A stretch of 64,000 bases of DNA from Streptomyces sp. GQFP (GTDB taxonomy: Bacteria > Actinomycetota > Actinomycetes > Streptomycetales > Streptomycetaceae): positions 806,001-870,000 of the forward strand of contig NZ_CP089312.1 of the NCBI RefSeq assembly GCF_021545335.1. Reading direction: 5' to 3'. How positions within the stretch are numbered: the stretch's first letter is position 1; every line of letters starts with the position of its first letter. The translations under genes and the position numbers were made by a program. The notes beneath the pieces are model-generated. The model did not search any database, was not told where the DNA came from, and saw only the letters and a program-made list of their open reading frames with translations. Positions 43,024 through 53,000 of this stretch are shown piece after piece.

Positions 43024-44390
43024 CGTGCCGGCTCCGCGGCATCCCGCTGAACAGGATCAATTCCCTCTGTACGGGACTCCGGTGCGGCGTCTTCCTGCTC
43101 GGCGACGTCACGGTCCCGCACCCAGAGGCAGGCGAAGGCGGCGACGAAGGAGAGGCAGCCGAGCGCTATCAGCGCCCACTGCGTACTGCCGGTGTGCTCC
43201 TTCACCAGTCCGAAGCCGAACGGTGCCACGAACCCGCCCAGGTTGGCGACGGAGTTGATGACGGCGATGGCGACGCCGATCGTCATCGGGTTCACCGTGC
43301 GCTGGACGATCGGCCAGAAGACCGGGCTGATCGACTTGAAGCCCATGGCGGCCACGCACAGCCACACCAGTGCCCACCAGGGCGAGACCAGCGCGGCGAC
43401 CAGGGTGCCGGTCCCCGCCACCAGCAACTGGCCGACCAGGATGGGCTTGCGGCGGCCGGTGCGGTCCCCGACGCGGGCCAGGCCGAACATCGCCACCATC
43501 GCGCACAGCCAGGGCAGCGAGGACAGCAGTCCGACCGTGACCGCGTTGGTGCCCGGGATGTCGCCGACGATCGACGGCAGCCAGAAGGTGTTGGCGTAGA
43601 TGGACATCTGGGTCGCGAAGTAGATGAAGACGAAGAGGGCGATCTTCGGGTCGCGCAGCACGCTGAGGAAGGAGGCCCGGCCGTCGCCGTACTTCTCGAC
43701 CGCCGCCTTCTCCTCGGTCGCGATGGCCTCGGTCAGGGCCGCCTTCTCGTGACGGTTCAGCCAGGTCACGTCCTCGATCCGGCTGTCCAGCCAGAAGAAC
43801 GCGAAGACGCCGACACCCACCGAGAGCAGGCCCTCCATGAGGAACATCCACTGCCAGCCGTGCAGTCCGAGTACGCCGTCCATGCCCAGCAGCGGCCCGG
43901 ACAGCGGGCCCGAGGCGGAGAAGGCCACCAGCGCTCCGACTGCGTAACGGGCGTTGGCGCGGCCCCGGTAGTCGTTGGGCAGCCAGGTGGAGAAGTAGTA
44001 GAGCACGGCCGGCACGAACCCGGCCTCCGCGGCACCGAGCAGGAAGCGCAGCGCGTAGAAGCTGACCGGGCCCTGCACGAAGAGCGTGCAGGCGGAGACG
44101 ATGCCCCAGCTGACGCAGATCCGGGAGAGCCAGATCTTCGCGCCGAACCGTGCCATGAGCAGGTTCGACGGGACTTCGCAGAGCATGTACGTGATGAAGA
44201 ACAGCCCGGCGCCCAGGCCGTAGGCGGCTGCTCCGATCCCGAGGTCGGCCTCCAGACGGTCCTGGGCGTAGCCGATGTTCGAGCGGTTGAGCTGGTTGCA
44301 CATCATCATGACCGCGAAGACCGGCACCACGCGCCGGAGAATCTTCGACGCGGCGCTGTGCACCGCGGCGGCTCGGATGTCTGGGTTCAT
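43020..44390 (-). CDS. MFS transporter, anion:cation symporter (ACS) family
   Basis: A 456-residue, 12-segment transporter starting at the ATG ending at 44390 (MNPDIRAAAV), preceded by AAGGAAG. The signature NQLNRSNIGYAQDRLEADLG and FFITYMLCEVPSNLLMARFG are typical of the ACS group that contains GudP/GarP glucarate/galactarate importers and 4-hydroxyphenylacetate and phthalate permeases. It is the first gene of a two-gene operon with the FAH protein. The upstream TCCCAACGAATG site ties it to the IclR regulon. Aldarate uptake is the likely role. Confidence 0.9.
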   Translation of the reverse strand: MNPDIRAAAVHSAASKILRRVVPVFAVMMMCNQLNRSNIGYAQDRLEADLGIGAAAYGLGAGLFFITYMLCEVPSNLLMARFGAKIWLSRICVSWGIVSACTLFVQGPVSFYALRFLLGAAEAGFVPAVLYYFSTWLPNDYRGRANARYAVGALVAFSASGPLSGPLLGMDGVLGLHGWQWMFLMEGLLSVGVGVFAFFWLDSRIEDVTWLNRHEKAALTEAIATEEKAAVEKYGDGRASFLSVLRDPKIALFVFIYFATQMSIYANTFWLPSIVGDIPGTNAVTVGLLSSLPWLCAMVAMFGLARVGDRTGRRKPILVGQLLVAGTGTLVAALVSPWWALVWLCVAAMGFKSISPVFWPIVQRTVNPMTIGVAIAVINSVANLGGFVAPFGFGLVKEHTGSTQWALIALGCLSFVAAFACLWVRDRDVAEQEDAAPESRTEGIDPVQRDAAEPAR

Positions 44391-44410
44391 AGAGCGGCCA
44401 CTTCCTTCGC

Positions 44411-44427
44411 GTCCCAACGAATGGGAA
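44411..44427. promoter_or_regulatory. IclR operator-like site before the MFS gene
   Basis: GTCCCAACGAATGGGAA: the 13-mer GTCCCAACGAATG differs by one base from GTCCCAATGAATG at 41443-41455. It also forms a local TCCCA-N5-TGGGA palindrome. It lies 21 bp before the MFS start. Confidence 0.6.
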
Positions 44428-45088
44428 TGTGTACCGTTTATTGGCACAGGTCAACGTAGGAGCGGCCGCTGAGGGTGTCAAGAGACCGGACAGGACCCGG
44501 ACGGTGGGCGCCGAGGCGGGAGATGACTCCAGTCCTCGAAGTGAACACGGACGGCGACGTACGGCGGCCAGAACAGGCGGACACCGGCACCCATGGAGCG
44601 TCGAGCGATCAGAACGGGAGCGGGGCGATACCCCAAGTGGTAGAGCCGTTCCCGGCGCAGGGCCGCGCTCTGCCGTACCCCCTCAGGCCAAGCCCGCAGG
44701 ACGGGGCGTCTCACCCAAGGCCGGCAGAGAGGGGATTGAGGCGGCCGATCTCGTTGCTCCCCGGGTGGGGTGGGGTTGGCGTTCCGGCTGCCGCGCGGGC
44801 TCTCCGGGTCCTGGTGGCCCCGGCTGATATGTGCCTACCACCCCGGACTTCTCGCTTCACTGTCCGCTCTCGCCATGACGCGGCAGCCTTCCGCTGCGCT
44901 CCCGGCTCGATGTGGACGATTTCCGGCCCGGCGAACCCGGACCGCCGCGTTGCGCACCAAATGATCGACTGCCGATCCTGCGCACGCCATTCCCGATTTG
45001 CACTCCGTACTCCATACTCCGTACCGCTGACCTTCTGACAGTCACGTCACAGATCCGGCCCGCAACTGCTCCCAAAGAGGAGGACATC
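44428..45088. other. Long intergenic stretch without a convincing gene
   Basis: About 660 bp between the MFS promoter and the DUF3068 gene. Short open frames exist on both strands, but they lack ribosome sites, normal codon bias and recognisable motifs. The GC content and codon-position pattern are less regular than in neighbouring genes. It may be decayed sequence. The last 40 bases hold the strong AGAGGAGGAC ribosome site for the next gene. Confidence 0.5.
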
Positions 45089-46141
45089 GTGTCCCTTCGA
45101 CGCTCGTCCATCGTGCTCGCAGCCGTGGGAATCGTCCTGGCTGCCCTGGCGATGCTGGTCCGTTACGTCATCGCCCCAATCGCCACGAAACTGCCCGGCG
45201 ACACCGACGAAACCGTGCACTATTCCGGCAAGGCCACGATGCTCAACAGCGAGGCCCTGCAGTCAGGAGACACCGCACACGCCATCAACTCGAATGTCCC
45301 CATCACCGTCGACCGGCGGCTGCGAGTCACCTCAACACACGGCGACACGGCGATCATGAAGGACTTTCTGACAGTCCACGCCAGCAATCAGGATCTCTCC
45401 AGCTCCCATACGTACGCCATCGACCGGACGGACATGAACGGCTCGAAACCACCGTCCGGGACAGCCGTGGAGCCGTCAAAGGGCGCCCTGAGCTCCGCCT
45501 TCCCGGCGAACGGCAAGAGGGACGACTCCTACTCGTTCTACGATTCGACCACCCGCGCCATCGTGCCCGTCCAGTACACGGGTAGCGCGACGCGGGAAGG
45601 ACGTGCGGTGAACGTGTACAAGATCACGGCCGCCGGGCCGGTCAAGGACCCCTCGATGCTCAAGACACTGCCGGTGGCCCTCCCCAAGAAGCTCGTCGGT
45701 GGTCTGGGCGCCAGCCTGCCTGCGGCCACCCGGGCCAAGTTCACGCCCGCCGCGGTTGCCGCTCTGCCAGATCCGGTGCCGCTCACCTACACGGGGAAGA
45801 CGACGATCGTGGCCTACGTCGACCGGCAGACCGGCATCGCCATCGACCAGACAATCGACCAGCAGGTCATCGCCAACACCGCACTCGGGGGGAGCCAGAC
45901 CAGTCTGCTGCCGGTGTCCGTCTTCAACTTCAAAATCACTCCTGCAAGCGTGAGCGAACTCGGCGACCAAGCGGCATCGGTCGGCCTGCTGCTGACTCTC
46001 ATGACCGACATCACGCCACTCGTGCTGGTCGTCATCGCGGCCGCACTCATCCTGATCGCGTACCTGCGCAGGCGCAGGCCGCAATCGGACGCCTCCGCGA
46101 TATCCGAGGCTGACGCCGCGACTGGGAGGCTCGTTGCTTGA
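45089..46141 (+). CDS. DUF3068 family membrane-anchored protein
   Basis: A 350-residue protein starting at GTG with AGAGGAGGAC upstream. It has an N-terminal membrane segment (SIVLAAVGIVLAALAMLVRY) and a C-terminal one (PLVLVVIAAALILIAYLRRRR), with an extracellular middle. The text TKLPGDTDETVHYSGKATMLN and STHGDTAIMKDFLTVHA matches actinobacterial DUF3068 (PorA-related annotation) proteins. Function is unknown; it may be an envelope protein. Codon use is slightly less biased than in neighbours. It stands alone and is followed by a very strong terminator. Confidence 0.85.
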   Translation: MSLRRSSIVLAAVGIVLAALAMLVRYVIAPIATKLPGDTDETVHYSGKATMLNSEALQSGDTAHAINSNVPITVDRRLRVTSTHGDTAIMKDFLTVHASNQDLSSSHTYAIDRTDMNGSKPPSGTAVEPSKGALSSAFPANGKRDDSYSFYDSTTRAIVPVQYTGSATREGRAVNVYKITAAGPVKDPSMLKTLPVALPKKLVGGLGASLPAATRAKFTPAAVAALPDPVPLTYTGKTTIVAYVDRQTGIAIDQTIDQQVIANTALGGSQTSLLPVSVFNFKITPASVSELGDQAASVGLLLTLMTDITPLVLVVIAAALILIAYLRRRRPQSDASAISEADAATGRLVA

Positions 46142-46165
46142 GCGGGGCAGCCTTCGGGAAACCCG

Positions 46166-46206
46166 CCCCGGCCTGCCCGGCGCCACCGGCGCCGGGCAGG
46201 CCGGGG
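46166..46206. terminator. Very strong hairpin terminator
   Basis: A perfect 19-bp GC stem (46166-46184 pairs with 46188-46206) with a 3-base ACC loop starts about 25 bases after the DUF3068 stop. It should halt transcription into the degraded region beyond. Confidence 0.85.
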
Positions 46207-46271
46207 TTCGAAGATCGCGGCCAGGGCACGATCCGAGATGATCCGCACCTTGATTCAGCACCGACACAGGA

Positions 46272-46478
46272 TCAATGCAGACTCAGACAGACGGCTAGGC
46301 CGTGGACGACCCGATCCCTGGCGTAGGCGACCGCCCGGCGCATCGCGGCGCGGCCGATGCCGAGGGCCGCGCTCGCGACGAGGATGCGCTCGGCCTTCAG
46401 CCCGTCGAGGAGACACAGGAAGCCGGCCCCCTCCTCTCCCCGACCCGGTCGGAGGCATGGACCAGGAGATCGTCGTAG
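46272..46478 (-). pseudogene. Acyl-CoA dehydrogenase remnant
   Basis: The minus strand encodes GFLCLLDGLKAERILVAS then ALGIGRAAMRRAVAYARDR, the well-conserved central helix region of acyl-CoA dehydrogenases. The preceding segment YDDLLVHASDRVGE (46477 downward) is in another frame, so at least one frameshift is present. The frame then stops shortly after HGLAV, where the family normally continues for over 100 residues. No start, N-terminal or C-terminal parts are nearby, so this is a decayed fragment. Confidence 0.75.
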
Positions 46479-46920
46479 CAGGGTGAGGCCGTCGGTGCGC
46501 TACCTTGCGGCCCGGCAGCGTGGCGCGCACGTGCTCCCGAGCGCGGCCTGGGAATGGCCGACTCGACCACTGCCGGCCCTCGCGTCCCGCTCGCGCGGGC
46601 GATATCCGTTGCGGTGGTTGATGCGTTCGTCGCTGACCTGCCCGTATCCAGCGTTGCAGATCAGGACTCGCCACGGCGGGGTTGTCTGCCACGAAAGCGT
46701 GCCGGGGCCGCTGCGGGCACCATCCCGATACCGGAGCAAACCCCCGGATCAGATCGAACCCATGCACCGTCCCCAGGGACGCAACCGCGCCCGTCGCCGA
46801 GTTCGAGCATCCCCGCTTCGCCCTCGCGAGCGTGGCCCTGACGGTGGCCGTCGGCCAATGCCTGCAACAGCGCACCCGGCCCGACCCCTCGCACACAACC
46901 ACCCCGTACCAGAAATAGGC
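46479..46920. other. Degenerate stretch, no gene recognised
   Basis: About 440 bp between the acyl-CoA dehydrogenase fragment and the DUF742 remnant. Open frames overlap in several phases, but none has a ribosome site, coherent codon bias or recognised motif. The codon-position GC pattern is weak. It is best read as decayed coding DNA or a deletion scar. Confidence 0.45.
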
Positions 46921-47249
46921 ATGGATGAGGCACTGGTCGCAGGAAGAGTCCTGGTCGGACCCCGCCGATCCACACCGACATCGAACTCATCTCGCTGGTC
47001 AGCACCATCCGACCGCCGACCCGCACCGACCGGCTGCAACCCGAGCAGCAGCAGATGCTCGCACTGTGCCGTGCCCCGACGGCCCTGGTGGAGATCGCCG
47101 CCCGGCTCGACCTGCCCATCGCCGTGGTGCGGGTACTGCTCGGGGATCTGCTGGACCACGAACTCATCTCCGTCTCCTCCCCCTCCGCGGCCGGCACCCC
47201 CGACGCCCGCTTTCTTCAGGCAGTGATCGATGGCATCCGTAGACTCTGA
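46921..47249 (+). pseudogene. Broken DUF742 (CvnC-like) gene
   Basis: The frame with DUF742 text (HTDIELISLVSTIRPPTRT, then LALCRAPTALVEIAARLDLPIAVVRVLLGDLL) ends at 47249, overlapping the next gene by 20 bp as in conservons. Upstream it meets TGA at 46926, and there is no usable start before ATG 47055, which lies inside the domain. A different frame from ATG 46921 (MDEALVAGRVLVGP) looks like the original N-terminus. A frameshift plus loss of a short segment near 46960 would explain this. A sequencing error is the alternative. Confidence 0.65.
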
Positions 47250-47847
47250 CACCGGCAAAACCACCCTTGCCCGCAACGCCGCCTCGGCCAAGATCCTCAT
47301 AGCCGGCGGGTTCGGAGTCGGCAAAACCACCCTCGTCGGCGCGGTCAGCGAGACCGCGCCGCTGCGCACCGAGGAACTCATCACCGAAGCCAGCATCGGC
47401 GTGGACGACATGGTCGGCATCGAGCAGAAGTCCACGACGACGGTCGCCATGGACTTCGGCCGGATCACCGTCAGCTCCGCACTCGTCCTCTACCTCTTCG
47501 GTGCACCAGGACAGGACCGCTTCTGGTTCATGTGGGACGACCTGTCCCGCGGCGCCCTGGGCGCGGTCGTACTGGCCGACACCCGGCGACTCGACCAGTG
47601 CTTCGCGTCCGTCGACTTCTTCGAACTCCGCGGCATCCCCTTCGCCGTCGGCGTCAACTGCTTCGACGGCCAGTGCGAGGAAGACCCGGACGAGATCCGC
47701 GCCGCGCTCGACCTCTCCCCCACCGTGCCCCTGGTCCTGTGCGACGCCCGCGACCGCGAGTCGGTCAAATCCGTACTGGTCTCCCTGCTCGAACACGTCA
47801 TGCGGGGACTGGAGGCCGAGGCCTCAACAGATCACCAGACGGTGTAG
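47230..47847 (+). CDS. Conservon-type GTP-binding protein (CvnD-like)
   Basis: A 205-residue small GTPase-like ATP/GTP-binding protein. The Walker A motif is GGFGVGKTTLVGA and the switch region is LYLFGAPGQDRFWFMWDD. The text AVVLADTRRLDQCFASVDFFE is characteristic of the fourth gene of Streptomyces conservons (sensor kinase, roadblock protein, DUF742, GTPase). It is intact, but the kinase and roadblock genes are absent and the DUF742 gene is broken, so this is an orphan remnant. It may still respond to partners encoded elsewhere. Confidence 0.9.
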   Translation: MASVDSDTGKTTLARNAASAKILIAGGFGVGKTTLVGAVSETAPLRTEELITEASIGVDDMVGIEQKSTTTVAMDFGRITVSSALVLYLFGAPGQDRFWFMWDDLSRGALGAVVLADTRRLDQCFASVDFFELRGIPFAVGVNCFDGQCEEDPDEIRAALDLSPTVPLVLCDARDRESVKSVLVSLLEHVMRGLEAEASTDHQTV

Positions 47848-48402
47848 CCGCCGTCCTGACCGGCCCGCGCCGGCGGTTCCGGGGAAGCACCCGGATCACG
47901 CTCTGCTGTCCGACCACCGACAGGAGGTCAAAGCGTGACCGGCTTGCCGATCCGGTACCCCTGCGGTGATCGTGGGCAGGGGTCACCGGTAGATGGCTCA
48001 GCGGTTCCGACTCCCCGGCTCGGCGTGGCCCGTCGTCTTTCTCCAAAGCTGCTGCCGACCGCCGTCGGAGATCCTCCTGCTGCGCGTGGGGTTCGGCATG
48101 CCGCTCCCCGATCTCACGGACGAGGCCGGGATCCGGCACGTCGAGAAGTTCCAGGTTGCGCACCGAGTGCTGACGCCGGGCCGCTGTGTCCGCAATGGCC
48201 GGGCGTAGGGAGGCCGGTCCTCGCTGCCGTTCCCAGCACCGTCCGTGAGACCGCGCCGGAGGCGGGTCAGCGGGGGTACGGCAGCGTGCCGAAGCCCGGG
48301 TGGTCGCCACTGGAACGCGGCGCCCTCGGGGCGGAGGTCGGCGGCGACCTGGGAGGTGTAGCCGGCCCAGCCGCCGAGTCGCTTCACGTGATCGGACAGG
48401 AC
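47848..48402. other. Intergenic stretch with only a weak possible fragment
   Basis: About 550 bp between the GTPase and the convergent deacetylase gene. The minus strand has short stretches that look protein-like (DHVKRLGGWAGYTSQVAADL near 48330-48390 and VRNLELLDVPDPGLVREIGE near 48100-48170) but in different frames, and I cannot assign a family. It may be the remains of a minus-strand gene downstream of the deacetylase. Confidence 0.4.
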
Positions 48403-49860
48403 TCAGAGAGTGGCGCGGAGGTGGGAGACCGTCACGAAGTGGAAGCCCTCGTCGGTCAGCGTGCGCAGGATCTCCGGGACGGCGGCCACCGATGTCGGGT
48501 GGATGTCGTGCATGAGGACCACGTCGTTGCGCGAGGCCTTGGTGATGACGGTCTGGGCGACCTTGGCGGAGTCGCGGTACTTCCAGTCCTCGGTGTCGAC
48601 GTCCCACAGCACCGGCGAGAGCGTGGTGGCCGCCTTGACCTGGGCGTTGACAGCACCGTACGGCGGCCGGAACAGGGTCGGTGCCTTGCCGGTGGCGGCC
48701 TTGATCGCCGCGGTGGTGCGCTCCAGCTGCTGCCGGACCTGGGCGGGGGTGAGCCGGGTGAGGTCGGGGTGGCTCCAGGAGTGGTTGCCGACCTCGTGCC
48801 CGGCCTTCGCTTCGGCGCGGACGAGTTCGGGGTGGGCGGCGACGTTCTGGCCGACGGTGAAGAAGGTGACCCGCGCCTTGTACTGGGCGAGGTACTTCAG
48901 CAGCGTCGCGGTCTCAGGAGCGGCGGGCCCGTCGTCGAAGGTCAGGGCGATGCACTTCACCTCGGCGCAGTCGGTGGTGTCGTTTCCGGTGGCCGACTCC
49001 GTGGGGACCGAGGCGGCCGGCGTGCTGGTGGCACCGAGGTCGAGCGTCCCACTCGGGTCGGTGGTCTGCTTCTGCGCGCGCTTGCCGAGGTCGGACAGCC
49101 AGGGGCTGACGGTCGCCTCCGGAAGGGTCACGGTCATGCGTCCCGCCGCAGGGACGCCCACCGAGCCCCGGTCGAAGGTGATCTTCAGGTCGCCGCCGGA
49201 GGTGAAGGAGGCGTCGTCCATCTCCGACGCGCCCAGTTGGTCGAGCAGTGTGAGGTCGATGCCCTCCTTCTGCTTGAGCTGGTCCTTCACCGCCTTCGTA
49301 AAAGCGTCCCGAGAGCCGTCCGCGACTAGATCGAGCGTCGTCCGGTACTTGGCGGCGGCACCGTCGTACCAGTACGTCTTGGTCGTCAGCCCGTCCCCGG
49401 TCCCCATGCGGTTCTGCGTCAGCAGCCGCACGCCCAGAACGTCGCCGGAGGCCACCATCATCGAGAAGCTGATGTTCAGCTCCGGGAGCTCGGAGGCGTT
49501 CGACGTGGCCGCGCCACCGCAGGCCGTCGCCTGACCGCTGCTGTCCTTGCCGAGGTAGCCGTCGAGGTATCCCTGCACGTCCGCACGCATCGCGGCGGTC
49601 ATCGCCTTGGCGCCCGGCACATCCGGGTAGCTGGTGGCCCAGGGGCAGGAGCGGTCGTTGCTGCTGTCGTTGACGACGTTCAGACCCTTGATCTTCGCCG
49701 GGTCGACGGTCGCGGTCTCGCTCGAGGGCGCGGGCGACGCTCCGCCGTGGGCGGCCGAGGAGTCGGATCCCGACGATTCCGCGGAGCCTCCGGCACAGGC
49801 CGACATCAGGCTCAGGGAACCGAGGAGGACGAGCGAGGAGAGCAGAGTGTATTTGCGCAT
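48403..49860 (-). CDS. Polysaccharide deacetylase (NodB) lipoprotein
   Basis: A 485-residue protein starting at the ATG ending at 49860. The signal peptide ends in a lipobox (SLMSAC, Cys22), followed by a Ser-rich linker. Residues about 55-270 form an uncharacterised domain with RsiV-like features. The C-terminal NodB domain has the metal motif LTFDDGP (D309/D310), HSWSH, RPPYGA, the WDVDTEDW motif and the VLMHDIHP motif. It would deacetylate peptidoglycan or chitin-like polymers outside the cell. The frame is open further upstream, but that part has no ribosome site. Confidence 0.92.
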   Translation of the reverse strand: MRKYTLLSSLVLLGSLSLMSACAGGSAESSGSDSSAAHGGASPAPSSETATVDPAKIKGLNVVNDSSNDRSCPWATSYPDVPGAKAMTAAMRADVQGYLDGYLGKDSSGQATACGGAATSNASELPELNISFSMMVASGDVLGVRLLTQNRMGTGDGLTTKTYWYDGAAAKYRTTLDLVADGSRDAFTKAVKDQLKQKEGIDLTLLDQLGASEMDDASFTSGGDLKITFDRGSVGVPAAGRMTVTLPEATVSPWLSDLGKRAQKQTTDPSGTLDLGATSTPAASVPTESATGNDTTDCAEVKCIALTFDDGPAAPETATLLKYLAQYKARVTFFTVGQNVAAHPELVRAEAKAGHEVGNHSWSHPDLTRLTPAQVRQQLERTTAAIKAATGKAPTLFRPPYGAVNAQVKAATTLSPVLWDVDTEDWKYRDSAKVAQTVITKASRNDVVLMHDIHPTSVAAVPEILRTLTDEGFHFVTVSHLRATL

Positions 49861-50050
49861 GCGACCAGACCTCAGAGGTGGAACGTGGGAGGGGAGACAC
49901 GGGCAGGGAGCCCTTGGCTGCCTCAGGTGGCGAGCCGGATACACGGCCGCGCCAGAACCCGATCCTCACCAGGTCGACCATTGATTAACAGGCGCTACGA
50001 CAACCTGATCAATCCCGTCCCCGACAGCGCGACACCCGGCGCCCCGCGCT

Positions 50051-53000
50051 TCAGGAGGTCAGGTCGCAGATCTCGCGATACGGCACGTCGGACACGTAGG
50101 CGTTCCACCGGGTCCTGGTCAGCCCCACTCCCCCGGTGCGCTTGCAAATGCTCGCGACCGCCTGTTCCGGGCCGATGGCATACGCCTGGACCGGCATCTG
50201 CGGGCCGGCGGCGTACACGGTGGCGCCGTCCCGGCTGAAAGCGAGCGAGCGGATCTCGTCGCCGGGAGTGGGCAGGTCACCGCCGAGCAGTTGCTGGGAC
50301 GCGGTGTCCCACAGCCGCAGCGCGCTGTCCTCGCCGCCGACGGCGAGAGTGCCACCGTCGGGTGAGAAGGCCAGCGCTTCCACCGCCTTGGGGGCGCCGC
50401 CCTCCGACGTACCGCTCAGGACTCCCGTACGACGGCGGACGTCGCCGTCCCACAGGGTGACCCTGCCGGATGCGTCTCCCACCGCGAGCCGGGTGCCGTC
50501 GGGGCTGAACGCCAGCGCGGTGACCTCCTTACCGTCGGCGAGCGCGCGGCCGGTGACCGGGCCGGACGGGAGCGCCGCGTACTGGTCGTCGGAGCCGGCC
50601 GCCAGCCGTCCGTCGGCCCGCAGGACGAGGGAGTCGTCGGCCAGACCCCGCAGCGTGCCCTTCCGGTGCGGGGCCTGGCCGCCCGTGTCCCACACCTCCG
50701 TGCCGTCGATGCGCGAGACCAGTAGCGTGCGGCCGTCCGGGCCGAGGGCAAGACCGGAGAGCGGGCGGTCGCTCGTCAACGGAAGCCGGAACGACGTACG
50801 GACCTTGTGCGCGCGCACGTCCCACACGGTGAGCCGCTGCTGCGACCCCACGGTGTCGGCGACGGCGAGAGTCCGGCCGTCCGGGCTGAAGGACAACAGC
50901 GGGACGTCCCCGTTGGCCCCCTGCAGAGGGCCGAGGGCCGCCCGGGCGAGGACACTGCCACTGCGCGTCGAGCTCAGTTCGAAACCGTAGCCCGCTCCGG
51001 AACGGGTCGCCGTGGCAAGGACGGTGCCGTCCGGGCCGAGGACCGCCGCGTCGGGCGTGGTGCTTGGCCGGCGGGCCGCGAGGTTCGCGGTCAGGTCGTA
51101 CGTGTGGACGGTGGCGCCGTCCAGGTAGCGCAGGACCCGGCTCTTCCCGGGGGCCCAGGCCAACCCCCGGACGTCGGCATCGGCGAGGGGCCGGCGGAAC
51201 ACCTGGCTGCCGTCCGCGTCCACCCGCCAGACGGCGAGTTCCTGATCGTCCGCCGTGGCCACGTACGCCCCGTCCCGCGAGAAGTCGGCCTGGGTGAAGC
51301 CGCCCTCGTCGCTGCTGGACAGCTCGGCGACCAGCCGTCCGCCGGGTACGTCCCACACGCGCAGGACAGGACCGGAGACGACGGCCAGCCGCTTGCCGTC
51401 GGGGCTGAACCGGACCATCCGGTTGCCGGTGTCGGCACCGGTACCGGTGCCGCAGACATCCTTGTCGGCCGTGTTCCAGGCGCCGGGCAGCCGCTTTCCG
51501 TGCACGGTGTCCCATACCTGGGGCGCCCCGTCCGCGGGGCACAGCGCGGCGAGTCGGCCGTTCGCGCCGACCGCTGCCGAGGCCAGACCGTGCGGCACGG
51601 CCGTCTCGAAGTCCGCCTTGCCGTCCGCCGTCCGCAGCAGCCGCACGGAACCCGTCCCCTCCGGCGGGGCGACCAGGTAGCTGCGCCCGTCGGCCCCGAA
51701 GTCCAGCAGCGTCGCGTCCCCGAGGCCGGCGACGCGATTTCCGGCGGCGAGGTCCCACAGCTGGTCGCCGTCCGGCCCGGCGAGGCCGACCGTCCGGGCG
51801 TCCGGGCCGACGGCGGTGACCTGCGTGTCCGGCGGCAGACGGTACGAGGCGGTCAGGCGGTGGCCGGCCACGTCGCGGACACTCACCCGGCGGCCCGTCA
51901 CGCTGACCAGGGTCCGGCCGCCGTCGGTGAGGTAGCGCCGGGTGTCCTTGTCCGTCTGCGGGTCGGTGAAAGCGTCCCGTTCCGGCTGGACCAGTCCGGC
52001 GAGCAGCGCCGAACGGGACTCGGTGAGCGGGGCGATCCGCCAGGCCGCGACGCCGAGCAGCGCGGCCGTACGGGGGTCGGTGGACCGCAGGCTGCCGGCG
52101 ATCGACGCGATACGGCGGGCGGCGGCCTTGGCGGTCTCCCGGTCGCTCGCCCGGTTCTGCTGCCAGGCGACGAGACCGGCGGTCAGAGCCAGCACGAGAA
52201 AAGCGGAGACGGCTACCGCGAGGGTGCGCATCCGCTTGGTGGTGCGGACCTCGGCCGCGTGGTCCGCGTCCCGACCGGCCAGCGACGCCGTGAGGAAGGC
52301 CCGCTCCGCGCGGGTGAGTTCGTCGTCCGGCCGTCCGGCGAAGAGCTCCTCGGCCCGGGCCAGCCGCGTCCCCCGGTACAGCGCGCCGGGATCGCGGCCC
52401 AGCTCCTCCCAGGCGCGGGCGGCCTCGCCGAGCCTGCGCTGCGCGCGCAGCCGCTCACGGTCCTGTTCGATCCACTCGGCCAGCCTCGGCCAGCCGGTGA
52501 TCAGCGCCTCGTGGGCGAGTTCGACGGTGTCCTCGCTGAGGGTGATCAGCCGGGCGGCGGCGAGGCGTTCGACGACGGCCGCGTCGTCGGGCCCGGTCTC
52601 CAGCTCGGCCCGCTCCGCCGGGCGGCGGGTGTCCGCGGTGCCGTCACCCGGGGCGATCAGCCGCAGCAGGATGCGGCGGGCGGCGGGGGCCTGAGCCACG
52701 GACAGGTCGCCGTACGCCTGTTCCCCACTGGCGGCGATGGCACCACTAACGCCGCCCGCCTCCTCGTAGGCGGCGACGGTCAGGGTGCGGGCGCGGCGCC
52801 GGCGCCAGGTCTCCAGCAGGGCGTGGGAGAGCATGGGCAGCGCGCCGGGCCGGTCGGTGACCTCGTCGATGATCCGCGCGGTGAGCGCGCGTTCCACGTT
52901 GAGGCCGACGGCGGTCGCGGGTCCGGTGATCACTTCACGCAGCTCGTCCCGGCCCATCGGCCCGACCAGGAGGTTGGCCCGGCTGACCGCCTCCGCCAGT

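Noticed and set aside
44628..44690. Possible tRNA near CCCCAAGTGGTAGAGCCG
   Set aside because: The piece resembles a D-arm, but I could not form acceptor, anticodon and T stems around it.
46500..46902. Possible transposase or insertion sequence remnant
   Set aside because: No terminal inverted repeats, target duplication or DDE-type motif could be recognised; listed as degenerate sequence instead.
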